A DNA stretch of 64,000 nt from Melastoma dodecandrum (lineage: Eukaryota > Streptophyta > Magnoliopsida > Myrtales > Melastomataceae). The stretch is from assembly GCA_029817715.1 (NCBI GenBank), contig JARUPY010000414.1:1-64000 (forward strand). Reading direction: 5' to 3'. This document shows, piece by piece, positions 18,401 to 26,165 of the stretch (positions are counted from its first letter, which is position 1; the number at the start of each line of letters is the position of its first letter). A program made the translations under genes and the position numbers. Below the pieces are notes generated by a model. It did not search any database. It was not told the origin of the DNA and was given only the letters and a program-made list of their open reading frames with translations.

Positions 18401-19986
18401 CGGCGGACCAGCGGCTCGGGCAGCGGACCGGCGGAGGTGTCCCCGCGGAGGCGCTTGATCACGAGCTCGGCGCTGATGAGGCACATCGGCAGCCCGATGC
18501 CGGGGATCGTCGAGCCGCCCGCGAACAGCAGCCCGTCGACGCGCTCGCTGACGTTCCCGGCGCGGAACAGCGCCGACTGCCGGAGGGTGTGCGCGGGGCC
18601 CAGCGCCGTGCCGCGCCAGGCCGCGAGGTCGTCGGCGAAGTCCCCCGGCCCGATCGTGCGCCGCACCTCGATGCGCTTGCGCAGGTCGGGCACGTCGATC
18701 CACCGCGCGAGCTGGTCGATGGCCCGATCCGCGATCCCCTCGACGACCGCCTCTCCTCCGCCGTCGACGCCGCCGTGCCCGAGCCCGGGGTCGGCGGGCA
18801 CGGGGACGAGCACGAACAGGTTCTCGTGGCCCTCCGGCGCGACGTCGTCGGAGGCGCTGGGCCGGCACACGTACAGCGACAGCTCGTCCGGCAGCGGCGG
18901 ACCAGGACGCCGGTCGGGCATCACCGCGCCGAAGTTCGTCCGCCAGTCGGCGGTGAAGAGCAGCGTGTGGTGCAGCAGCTCGGGCAGCGCCCCCCGGACG
19001 CCGAGCAGCACGAGCACCGCGGACGGGCCGGGTTCGCGCTTCGCCCACCAGTCGGCGTCGTAGGTGCGCAGGCCGGGCGGCAGGAGGGTGCGCTCCGCCG
19101 CCTCGAGGTCCATCGCGCTGACGACGAGGTCCGCCGCGATCGTCTCCCCCGCGGCGGTGCGCACACCGGTGACGTGCGGCCGCCCCCCGGGAGTCCCCTC
19201 GGTGAGGATGCGCGCGGCTCGCGTGCCCGTGCGCAGCTCGACGCCGCGGCGAGCCGCCTGACCGTGGATCGCCTCGATCACCGCGCTGATGCCGCCACGG
19301 GGATACAGCACCCCGCCCTCGAGGTCGAGCGTGCTCATCAGGTGGTACATCCCCGGCGTGCGGAACGGGGAGCTGCCGAGGAACACCGCCGGGTACTGGA
19401 GGATCTGCGCGAGCCGGCCGTCCCGGAACCGGCTGGTCACGTACCGGTGCAGCGACCCGGTGAGCATGGGCAGCAGCCGGGGCAGCCCGCGGACCACGTC
19501 CCGCACGAGCAGGGGCCGCAGGTCGGCGAAGGTCGTGTAGAGGAAGTACCGCTTCGCCGTCTCGTAGACCCAGCGGGCCGAGTCGAGGTAGCGCGCGAGC
19601 ACCGGGCCGGCACCCGGCTCGAGCCGCTCGGCGAGCGCGAGATTCGCCTCCCGGCTCGCGGCGACGTCCACCGTCTCGGCCGGCGCGCCGTCCTTCGGCT
19701 CGAACACGACCCGGTAGCCGGGGTCCAGCCGGCGGAGGTCCAGCTCGGCCGCCGCGCTCGAGCCGAGCAGGGTGAAGAAGTGGTCGAACACCTCCGGCAT
19801 CAGGTACCAGGAGGGGCCGGTCTCGAACCGGTAGCCGTCGGGCCGCCACTCCCCCGCGCGGCCGCCGAGCTCGTCGCGCGCCTCGAGCAGCACGACGGCG
19901 TACCCCTCCTCCGCGAGCAGGGCGGCGGTCGCGAGACCGGCGATGCCGCCCCCGATCACGACGGCGCGGCGCTGCGGCGCCGTCAT
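18397..19986 (-). CDS. crtI: phytoene desaturase
   Basis: FAD-dependent conversion of phytoene to lycopene at the membrane. The 529-residue protein begins with the dinucleotide-binding motif VVIGGGIAGLATAALLAEEG, then ELGGRAGEW and FETGPSWYLMPEVFDHFF, the CrtI hallmark. The C-terminal carotenoid oxidase signature reads GLLFAGGSTIPGIGLPMCLI. The ATG at 19984-19986 overlaps the crtB stop. No frameshift. It is the second gene of the minus-strand crt operon. Confidence 0.95.
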   Translation of the reverse strand: MTAPQRRAVVIGGGIAGLATAALLAEEGYAVVLLEARDELGGRAGEWRPDGYRFETGPSWYLMPEVFDHFFTLLGSSAAAELDLRRLDPGYRVVFEPKDGAPAETVDVAASREANLALAERLEPGAGPVLARYLDSARWVYETAKRYFLYTTFADLRPLLVRDVVRGLPRLLPMLTGSLHRYVTSRFRDGRLAQILQYPAVFLGSSPFRTPGMYHLMSTLDLEGGVLYPRGGISAVIEAIHGQAARRGVELRTGTRAARILTEGTPGGRPHVTGVRTAAGETIAADLVVSAMDLEAAERTLLPPGLRTYDADWWAKREPGPSAVLVLLGVRGALPELLHHTLLFTADWRTNFGAVMPDRRPGPPLPDELSLYVCRPSASDDVAPEGHENLFVLVPVPADPGLGHGGVDGGGEAVVEGIADRAIDQLARWIDVPDLRKRIEVRRTIGPGDFADDLAAWRGTALGPAHTLRQSALFRAGNVSERVDGLLFAGGSTIPGIGLPMCLISAELVIKRLRGDTSAGPLPEPLVRR

Positions 19987-20891
19987 CGCTTCCTCGGCAG
20001 CCGGCCGGCGACCGCGAGCGCGGCGAGCCGCGCCTTCTCCGGGTCGGGCACGCGGATCCGGGTCGTGCGGAGCACCGCCGCCGGCGTCGCGCGGATCCGG
20101 TCGGCGAGCTCGGCGAAGAGGCCGTGCGCGAGCGCGACCGCACGGCGGGGCCCCGGTTCCAGGAGCGGCAGCGCCGCGGCCGCCGCGTCGAGGTCCGCGT
20201 CGATGTCGTCGAGCAGCCGCGACTTCGTCGGCTCGTCCAGGTGGGCGACGTCCACCCCGGGGAAGTAGGCACGGCCGAGGCCGTCCGCGTCCGCGGCGAG
20301 GTCGCGGAGGAAGTTGACCTTCTGGAACGCGGCCCCGAGCCGGCGGGCGCCGCGCTCCAGGACCTCCAGCTGCTCGGCCGTGCGCGGCGGACCGGCGGCC
20401 ACGAAGGCGCGGAGGCACATGAGGCCCACGACCTCGGCCGACCCGTCGACGTACTCGGCGAACGTGGCCTCCGTGTGGGTGGTCCGCTGGAGGTCCATCC
20501 GCATCGAGGTGAAGAAGGGCGTGACGATCGCCTGCTCGATGCCGACCGCTCGGGCCGTCGTCGCGAACGCGTGGACCACGAGGTTCGTGGACCAGCCGGA
20601 GGCGAGCGCGGCCGCGGTGTCCGCCTCCAGGTCGTCGAGCGCCGCCGCGATCCGCTCCGGCGGCACCCCTGCGGCGACCGCGACGCCGTCGACGATCTCG
20701 TCGGCGAGCCGCACCAGGGCGTAGATGTTGCGCACGTGCCCCCGAACGGGGGTGGGCAACAGCCGCACCGCGAGCCCGAACGAGGTGGAGTACTCGCCGA
20801 TCACGACGGCGGAGGACCGGGCGGCGGCGCGGTCGTACCGGTCCAGCGGGGAGGTGACCACGGTCAGGCGATCCGGTGGGCGGCCCGGCAC
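19983..20891 (-). CDS. crtB: phytoene synthase
   Basis: Joins two geranylgeranyl diphosphates to phytoene. It shows SSAVVIGEYSTSFGLAVRLL, the first aspartate-rich region ALVRLADEIVD, and the second NFLRDLAADADGLGRAYFPG, the squalene/phytoene synthase motifs. The GTG at 20889-20891 gives 302 residues. A GTG at 20859-20861 (VVTSPLDRYDRAA) would give 292 and fits relatives better. First gene of the crt operon and divergent from idi. A geranylgeranyl diphosphate synthase (crtE), often first in such operons, is not present here. Confidence 0.93.
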   Translation of the reverse strand: MPGRPPDRLTVVTSPLDRYDRAAARSSAVVIGEYSTSFGLAVRLLPTPVRGHVRNIYALVRLADEIVDGVAVAAGVPPERIAAALDDLEADTAAALASGWSTNLVVHAFATTARAVGIEQAIVTPFFTSMRMDLQRTTHTEATFAEYVDGSAEVVGLMCLRAFVAAGPPRTAEQLEVLERGARRLGAAFQKVNFLRDLAADADGLGRAYFPGVDVAHLDEPTKSRLLDDIDADLDAAAAALPLLEPGPRRAVALAHGLFAELADRIRATPAAVLRTTRIRVPDPEKARLAALAVAGRLPRKR

Positions 20892-20986
20892 GCGGCAGCG
20901 TCGCCGCGCTCTAGGCTTGCGGCCCAGCGGCGCCCCCGTTCGGGGGCGTTCCGGTTCGGCACGACGGCAAGGGTACAGCGGAGCGC

Positions 20987-21521
20987 ATGACGGATCCCGA
21001 CGAGCGGGTGGTGCTGCTCGACGACGACGGCGAGCCCATCGGCACCGCGGACAAGGCCACCGTGCACGACGCGGACACCCCGCTCCACCTCGCGTTCAGC
21101 TGCCACGTGCGGGACACGGCCGGCCGCGTGCTCGTCACGCGTCGCGCGCTCTCGAAGCGCACCTGGCCCGGCGTCTGGACGAACTCGTTCTGCGGGCACC
21201 CCTCCCCCGGCGAGGACCTCGCCGACGCGGTCGCGCGGCGCGCGCTCGACGAGCTCGGGGATCGCCGTCACGGATCTGCGCCTCGCGCTGCCGACGTTCC
21301 GCTACCGCGCGCGGTCGACGCCGCCGGCCATCGTGGAGAGCGAGCGGTGCCCCGTCTGCACCGCGATCACCCTCGACGAGGTGCGGCCGGATCCCGCCGA
21401 GGTCGCCGAGCACCGCTGGATCGACCCGGCGGACCTCGAGGTCGCCGTGGGCCTCACCCCGTGGGCCTTCAGCCCGTGGTTGACCCTGCAGCTACCCGAG
21501 CTGACCGCCGTCCGCGCCTGA
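20987..21521 (+). CDS. idi: isopentenyl-diphosphate isomerase type 1, one-base insertion
   Basis: Interconverts IPP and DMAPP, supplying the C5 starters for carotenoids. The Nudix-fold protein reads [40 protein letters not shown] with the catalytic cysteine (SFCGHP), then after removal of one G in 21257-21260 [39 protein letters not shown] and [10 protein letters not shown]. Corrected length is 177 residues, stop at 21519-21521. Divergent from crtB across 95 bp, so probably co-regulated. Confidence 0.92.
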
Positions 21522-21560
21522 CCTCCGCCCGCCGCGGGGTCCCCGCGTTCCACGTGGGGT

Positions 21561-22166
21561 TCAACCTCCGGTCGAACCTGCGTCCGTGGTCGTCACGTCG
21601 CCGCGCGTGAAGTTCAGGTAGGACCGGGAGGCGGTCGGGCCGCGCTGCCCCTGGTAGCGGGAGGCGTACTCCCCCGACCCGTAGGGCTTCTCCGCGGGCG
21701 AGCTGAGCCTGAAGAAGCAGAGCTGGCCGATCTTCATGCCCGGCCAGAGCTTGATCGGCAGCGTCGCGACGTTGCTCAGCTCGAGGGTGATGTGACCGGT
21801 GAACCCGGGGTCGACGAAGCCCGCGGTGGAGTGCGTCAGGAGGCCGAGCCGGCCGAGCGAGGACTTCCCCTCGAGCCGCGCGGCGATGTCGTCGGGCAGC
21901 GTGACGGCCTCGAACGTGGCGCCGAGGACGAACTCCCCCGGGTGCAGGATGAACGGCTGGTCGGCCTTCGTCTCGACGAGGCGCGTGAGCTCCGGCTGGT
22001 GCTCGGCCGGGTCGATGAACGGGTACTTGTGGTTGTCGAACAGCCGGAAGTACCGGTCGAGGCGCACGTCGAAGCTGGAGGGCTGGAGCAGACCCGGCTC
22101 GTACGGGTCGAGCACCACGCGTCCGGACGAGAGCTCGGCGGAGATGTCCCGGTCCGACAGCAGCAC
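21561..22166 (-). CDS. dcd: dCTP deaminase
   Basis: Deaminates dCTP to dUTP (or directly to dUMP in the bifunctional type) for thymidylate supply. It begins [20 protein letters not shown] from a GTG at 22164-22166, with [17 protein letters not shown], the active-site region [20 protein letters not shown], and [20 protein letters not shown]. Length is 201 residues, matching actinobacterial Dcd. Intact. The reading frame is open 39 bases further upstream, but that part is not conserved. Confidence 0.95.
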   Translation of the reverse strand: MLLSDRDISAELSSGRVVLDPYEPGLLQPSSFDVRLDRYFRLFDNHKYPFIDPAEHQPELTRLVETKADQPFILHPGEFVLGATFEAVTLPDDIAARLEGKSSLGRLGLLTHSTAGFVDPGFTGHITLELSNVATLPIKLWPGMKIGQLCFFRLSSPAEKPYGSGEYASRYQGQRGPTASRSYLNFTRGDVTTTDAGSTGG

Positions 22167-22205
22167 GGTCCCCGACCCTAGCGCCGGAGCCCGCCCCTCC
22201 CCCAC

Positions 22206-22414
22206 GCGGGTGGTGCCAAGGCCCGACCGAACCGCGCCGCTACCGCACGCCCACCCGCCCGCCCGGACAACGGATGCGAAACCATCCCGACGGCGAGCGA
22301 AGCGAAGCCAACGCGCTGCATCGAGCGAAGCGAAGCGGGCTCACGCCGTCATCCGAGCGGCCGTTCAGGCCGCCGGTACGGCACAGCCGCGCCGGAGGCG
22401 CGGCCATAGGTACG
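22206..22414. repeat. intergenic region with a 16-base direct repeat
   Basis: Between dcd and the tRNA there is no gene. The sequence GCGAGCGAAGCGAAGC at 22293-22308 is repeated, with one change at the first base, at 22322-22337. GC-rich stem candidates (GCGGCCGTTCAGGCCGC near 22358; GCGCCGGAGGCGC near 22390) may end the tRNA transcript. Confidence 0.5.
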
Positions 22415-22485
22415 AGCGGGCGACGGGAATCGAACCCGCGCTACCAGCTTGGGAAGCTGGAGTTCTGCCATTGAACTACGCCCGC
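22415..22485 (-). tRNA. tRNA-Gly(CCC)
   Basis: On the minus strand the acceptor GCGGGCG pairs with CGCCCGC at the 3' end. The D arm contains AGTTCAATGGCAGAAC, the anticodon stem CCAGC/GCTGG encloses TTCCCAA with anticodon CCC, and the T arm reads GCGGGTTCGATTCCCGT. The span is 71 bases with discriminator T and no encoded CCA. It decodes GGG glycine codons. Confidence 0.95.
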
Positions 22486-22534
22486 GACGCGCACGAGTGC
22501 GCCCGCCGAGTGTAGCAACGGCGGGGGAGCCGGG

Positions 22535-23065
22535 TCAGCCGACCGCGAGCTCCCGTGCCGTGAACGTCGTCGCACCCGTGAAGGTCACCTGGATCCGGAC
22601 CGGTCCGGCCGTGGCGTCCTGCGCGTCGCACACGATCACGGTCCCGGCTCGGGGCTGGTGCGGCGCCGGGCAGGTGACGGCGGTCAGCGTCGTGCCCTGC
22701 TGGGCGCCGAGGCTCGTGATGGACGCCTCGATCCCGTGCTGCAGCCGGGTGTCGGCGGCGTGCTGGAGGAACAGGTTCAGCGGCAGCAGGATCGCCAGGG
22801 TGAGCACGGCGAGCGCTGCGCTGACGGCACCGGTGACGACACCGGCGGTCGCCTCCGATCGCCGGCTCGTGCCGCGCTTCAGCGCACGGCGCCCGTACAC
22901 GATGCCGATGATCGACGCGAGGAACAGCGGGTTGACGAAGAAGGAGACGATCCCGAGCACCATCGCGCGACGGGCGAGTCGGTCGCCCTCGGCGGTCGCG
23001 ACGGGCGAGCCGGTCCATCCGGGCGGCGGAGGGGCGATGAGCAGGGGCGGGTGCGAGTCGGTCAC
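22535..23065 (-). CDS. DUF4190-type small membrane protein with extracellular DUF4333-like tail
   Basis: A 176-residue protein. After a 25-residue proline-rich tail come two membrane helices with AMVLGIVSFFVNPLFLASII and GIVYGRRALKRGTSR, the DUF4190 pattern, then VVTGAVSAALAVLTLAILLP. The C-terminal 70 residues probably lie outside the membrane and have two cysteines (TAVTCPAP, VIVCDAQ) that could form a disulfide, as in DUF4333 domains. Start GTG at 23063-23065. Function unknown. Confidence 0.7.
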   Translation of the reverse strand: MTDSHPPLLIAPPPPGWTGSPVATAEGDRLARRAMVLGIVSFFVNPLFLASIIGIVYGRRALKRGTSRRSEATAGVVTGAVSAALAVLTLAILLPLNLFLQHAADTRLQHGIEASITSLGAQQGTTLTAVTCPAPHQPRAGTVIVCDAQDATAGPVRIQVTFTGATTFTARELAVG

Positions 23066-23167
23066 GGAGTTCTTGGGTCGGCGTGGTGGGTGTCACCGAC
23101 CACCCTGGCCAGGTTCATAGCAGGTACACAGGCCCCAGACCGGGTGCCGCATCCGGCTCCGGATCGG

Positions 23168-23494
23168 TCAGACGTTCGGCATCCAGGCCTCGGGCGGCTC
23201 CGACCGCCCCGTCTCCTCCAGCCACTGGTCGGCCTGCTGCTGCAGCGCCGCGATGATCTGGAACACCTGCTCCGCGGGGATGCGCACCCGGGACGCGACG
23301 CGGGCCGGCATCGCGCCGATGACCTCGCCCGTGCCGTCCACCTGCTGCTGCGGACCGGGGGAGGTCAGCGACAGGAAGTCGAGCACGAAGGTGTTCGGCG
23401 TGTGCCAGATCCCGGCGAAGTCGGCGAAGACGCCGACCTCCTGCTTCGGGGGCACGGTGACGGCGATCGCCGGGGTCGCGGCCTCATCGGTCAT
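23168..23494 (-). CDS. DUF3467 family protein
   Basis: A 108-residue soluble protein with the DUF3467 pattern: EVGVFADFAGIWHTPNTFVL, DFLSLTSP and RVRIPAEQVFQIIAALQQQ. The role of the family is unknown. The ATG at 23492-23494 follows a GC-rich leader. It is divergent from the DUF4383 gene, with a palindrome of family B filling most of the 286-bp gap. Confidence 0.8.
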   Translation of the reverse strand: MTDEAATPAIAVTVPPKQEVGVFADFAGIWHTPNTFVLDFLSLTSPGPQQQVDGTGEVIGAMPARVASRVRIPAEQVFQIIAALQQQADQWLEETGRSEPPEAWMPNV

Positions 23495-23560
23495 GCCCCA
23501 ACGCTAGGGGGCGAGGCTGCGCCGTCACCCGGATGGAGCCGGTCCGCCGTGCGCTCTCCT

Positions 23561-23670
23561 GAGCACGACAGCAGGAAGAATTCCCCTTCAGCAGGAAGTT
23601 CCGGCGTGAAACTTCCTGCCCAAGGCGCATTCTTCCTGCTGAACGTCGTCGTGCTTCCTGCTGTCGTGCT
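23561..23670. repeat. intergenic palindrome, family B (AGCAGGAAG units)
   Basis: Outer arms AGCACGACAGCAGGAAG (23562-23578) and CTTCCTGCTGTCGTGCT (23654-23670) are perfect. Inside, a second pair GCAGGAAGTT (23591-23600) and AACTTCCTGC (23610-23619) forms a central stem, and a further ATTCTTCCTGCT (23629-23640) matches the left AGCAGGAAGAAT. Three reverse units on the right and two forward units on the left allow alternative foldings. Lies between two divergent genes. Confidence 0.9.
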
Positions 23671-23780
23671 ACGGCGCGGGCGTGCGCCGCACTGGGGGCG
23701 TCCCCGAGTGGCAACTCCCGGCACGGCCTGCCATCGTTGAGGGGTCCCTGATCGGGGACGGGTCACAGGAGGCGCCGCGC

Positions 23781-24278
23781 ATGCAGATCAACCAGATCAA
23801 CCCCGGAACGGCGTTCCACCGGTCCCCGAACCGCATCATCGCGTTCACGTTCGGCGGCATCTACGTACTCGTCGGCCTGCTCGGGTTCTTCTGGGTGAAC
23901 GCCGTGCCCTTCGCCGGCCCGGGCGACGGCACGAACGCGATCTTCGGCCTCTTCGAGGTCAACCCGCTGCACAACCTCGTGCACCTCCTGATCGGCGCGG
24001 CGCTGCTGATCGCCGGCGCGGGCACCGCGGCCTCGGCCAAGGCGGCGAACAGCACGGTCGGTGCGCTGTACCTGCTGCTCGGCATCGTCGGGTTCTTCCT
24101 CACGGCGCCCGCCGGAGGGCAGTCGCCGGCGAACTTCCTGTCGCTGAACGTGCCGGACCACATCCTGCATCTCGCCTCCGCGCTGCTGCTGCTCGCGACC
24201 GGCCTCGGCGCCGACCGGGGCGTCACCCGCGAGTCCGAGCAGCCGGAGCCCGCTGCGCAGCACCACCAGCACGCCTGA
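23781..24278 (+). CDS. DUF4383 membrane protein
   Basis: A 165-residue protein with four membrane helices and the DUF4383 pattern: IIAFTFGGIYVLVGLLGFF, then NPLHNLVHLLIGAALLIAG, and DHILHLASALLLLATGLGAD near the end. The ATG at 23781 follows CAGGAGG at the right spacing. It ends with a histidine-rich tail (HHQHA). The next gene begins nine bases later, so the two are probably one operon. Function unknown. Confidence 0.82.
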   Translation: MQINQINPGTAFHRSPNRIIAFTFGGIYVLVGLLGFFWVNAVPFAGPGDGTNAIFGLFEVNPLHNLVHLLIGAALLIAGAGTAASAKAANSTVGALYLLLGIVGFFLTAPAGGQSPANFLSLNVPDHILHLASALLLLATGLGADRGVTRESEQPEPAAQHHQHA

Positions 24279-24287
24279 TCCACCGGC

Positions 24288-24768
24288 GTGCGCACCTGGC
24301 CGGGGCTCGCCGCGATCGGCGCCGGCCTGATCCACCTGGGCAGCGCCGCCGGCACCCGGCCGGAGGTGCTCGTCCCGCTCGCGGTCCTCGGCGCCGCTGA
24401 GCTGCTCTGGGGCACCGCCGCTCTCGCCCTGCCCGCCTGCCGGTTGGTCCGGGCCGCCGCCGTCGGGCTCGGAGCCGCGCTGGTCCTCGGCGTCGTGGCC
24501 CTGCTGCTGCCGCCCTCGGCCGCCCGGCACGGGGAGGTCGTCGACCTCGGTGTGCCGGCCGCGGCCCTTCGGAGGCGCGGCCGTGCTGGACCTCGCCGTC
24601 GCGGTGCTGCTCGCCGTGCACGTCGGGCGGGGACGCCGGCCGGCGGGGGAGTCCCGGCCGATCCGGTTCCTCCTGGCCGCCGGCGCCGCGGCGGCGGTCG
24701 TGGCGATCCTGACGACGAACAGCCTCGCGGGCACCTCCGTCGGCGGCACCACCATGCACATGCCCTGA
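24288..24768 (+). CDS. small hydrophobic membrane protein, one frameshift
   Basis: A GTG at 24288 opens VRTWPGLAAIGAGLIHLGSA, a hydrophobic protein with about five helices. Near 24565-24570 the frame slips by one base. The continuation reads GGAAVLDLAVAVLLAVHVG and ends TTNSLAGTSVGGTTMHMP with TGA at 24766-24768, about 159 residues corrected. The GLIHLGSA start resembles small actinobacterial membrane proteins found beside DUF4383 genes. I cannot assign a function. Confidence 0.6.
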
Positions 24769-24775
24769 CCCTCGG

Positions 24776-24866
24776 CGGAGCACCTCAGCAGGCTGATCTC
24801 ACCTCAGCAGGCTGCGGGCGGCCTCCTGAGCCTGCTGAACCGAGACCGGCCTGCTGAGGTGCTCCG
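24776..24866. repeat. intergenic palindrome, family D (AGCAGGCT units)
   Basis: Outer arms CGGAGCACCTCAGCAGG (24776-24792) and CCTGCTGAGGTGCTCCG (24850-24866) are perfect. Inner arms TCAGCAGGCT (24804-24813) and AGCCTGCTGA (24829-24838) are also perfect. The layout (a short unit repeated on each side and inverted) is that of family B with a different unit. It lies between two convergent genes, eight bases after one stop and three before the other, so it could end both transcripts. Confidence 0.92.
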
Positions 24867-24869
24867 GAT

Positions 24870-26165
24870 TCACGCGCCGGCGGCGGCCCGGCGGCGCTCC
24901 TCGACCCAGCGGCGCACGTCCGGGTCCACGATCACATCGCCCGGGATGAGCGGACGCGACAGGTACAGCCCCGACAGCGAGGTCAGCCGGCTGAGCGCGA
25001 CGTAGGTCTGGCCGGGGGAGAACGCCTTGCGCCCGAGGTCGATCCGCGCCGCCTCGAGGGTCGCGCCCTGCGCCTTGTGGATCGTCACCGCCCAGCCGAG
25101 CCGCACGGGCAGCTGGCGGAACTGCGCGACGACCTGCCGCTGCAGCTCGCCGCCGTCGGGGGAGACGGAGTACCGGTGGCGCTCCCAGACCACGGGCTCG
25201 ACCTCGTGCCGGTCGCCGTCGATCTCGACGGTGAGCCCGCCCCGGCCGAGCTTCGCCACGGTGCCCATCGACCCGTTCACCCAGCGGCCGTCGGCGTCGT
25301 TCCGCAGCATCATGACGTGCGCGCCGACCTTCAGCCGCAGCTCCTCGTCCGCGGGGAAGGTGCGGCCGCCGAAGTCGCCGTCCACCTCCGCGAGCGCGGT
25401 CGCCTCCGCCCCCGGCAGGTCGGCGAGGGCCCGCCGGTTGATCGTCGCGACGGCGGCGTTCGTGGAGGCGAGGGTCAGCGGGGGATCGGCGGGGAGCGGC
25501 CGCGCGCCGACCTCGTTGAGCCGCTGCGCCATCTCCCGGGTGACCGACCCGTGCCGCACGGCGGTGAGCAGGCGCCGGAACTCCTCGTCCTGCTGCCGGT
25601 GGATGAGGTCGAGGTGGAGGGTCCGCAGCCCGATCCCGTCCCACACGTGCGCGTCGAAGAACCAGAGCGACCGGTACATCTCCGCGTACCAGGTGCACTC
25701 CTCCGCGCCGCCCGGCACCGGCGCGAGCTGGAACGGGTCGCCGAACAGCACGAGCTGCACCCCGCCGAACGGCTCTGAGCGCCCCCGCGCCTCCCGGAGC
25801 GCCCGGTCGATGCCGTCCATGAGGTCGGCGCTCACCATCGAGATCTCGTCGACGATCAGCACGTCGAGCGCGCCGAGCAGCTTCCGCAGCTCGCGGTCCT
25901 GGTAGAGCCGCGAGTTCCCGATGAGCCCGACCGGGAGGCGCAGGAGGGAGTGGATCGTCTGCCCGCCGACGTTCAGCGCCGCGACGCCCGTCGGGGCCAC
26001 GACGGCGACCTTCCGCTGCTCCGCCGCGACGATCCGGTGCAGGACCGTCGACTTGCCGGTGCCGGCCCGGCCGGTGACGAGCAGCGGCGTCAGATCGTCG
26101 CCGCCGACCGCGTCGATCACGGCCTGCTGCGCGGGGGTGAGCGCGACCTCGAGCGCCGGGTTCAT
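24870..26165 (-). CDS. PIF1-like AAA/superfamily 1 helicase
   Basis: A 431-residue ATP-dependent helicase-like protein. Walker A reads VTGRAGTGKSTVL (about residues 31-43), followed by VVAPTGVAALNVGGQTIHSL (PIF1 motif Ia region), Walker B VLIVDEISMVS, and QLVLFGDPFQLAPV (motif III). The C-terminal part reads LGWAVTIHKAQGATLEAARI and QTYVALSRLTSLSGLYLSRP, the PIF1/RecD2 C-terminal signature. The ATG at 26163-26165 overlaps the stop of the CopD-like gene. Bacterial relatives are poorly studied. A role in resolving unusual DNA is inferred from the family only. Confidence 0.88.
   Translation of the reverse strand: MNPALEVALTPAQQAVIDAVGGDDLTPLLVTGRAGTGKSTVLHRIVAAEQRKVAVVAPTGVAALNVGGQTIHSLLRLPVGLIGNSRLYQDRELRKLLGALDVLIVDEISMVSADLMDGIDRALREARGRSEPFGGVQLVLFGDPFQLAPVPGGAEECTWYAEMYRSLWFFDAHVWDGIGLRTLHLDLIHRQQDEEFRRLLTAVRHGSVTREMAQRLNEVGARPLPADPPLTLASTNAAVATINRRALADLPGAEATALAEVDGDFGGRTFPADEELRLKVGAHVMMLRNDADGRWVNGSMGTVAKLGRGGLTVEIDGDRHEVEPVVWERHRYSVSPDGGELQRQVVAQFRQLPVRLGWAVTIHKAQGATLEAARIDLGRKAFSPGQTYVALSRLTSLSGLYLSRPLIPGDVIVDPDVRRWVEERRRAAAGA

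Noticed and set aside
21548..21560. A parS site, from the CCACGTGG near 21550
   Set aside because: The flanks do not match GTTTCAC/GTGAAAC; only the central CACGTG is shared, which is common in this composition.
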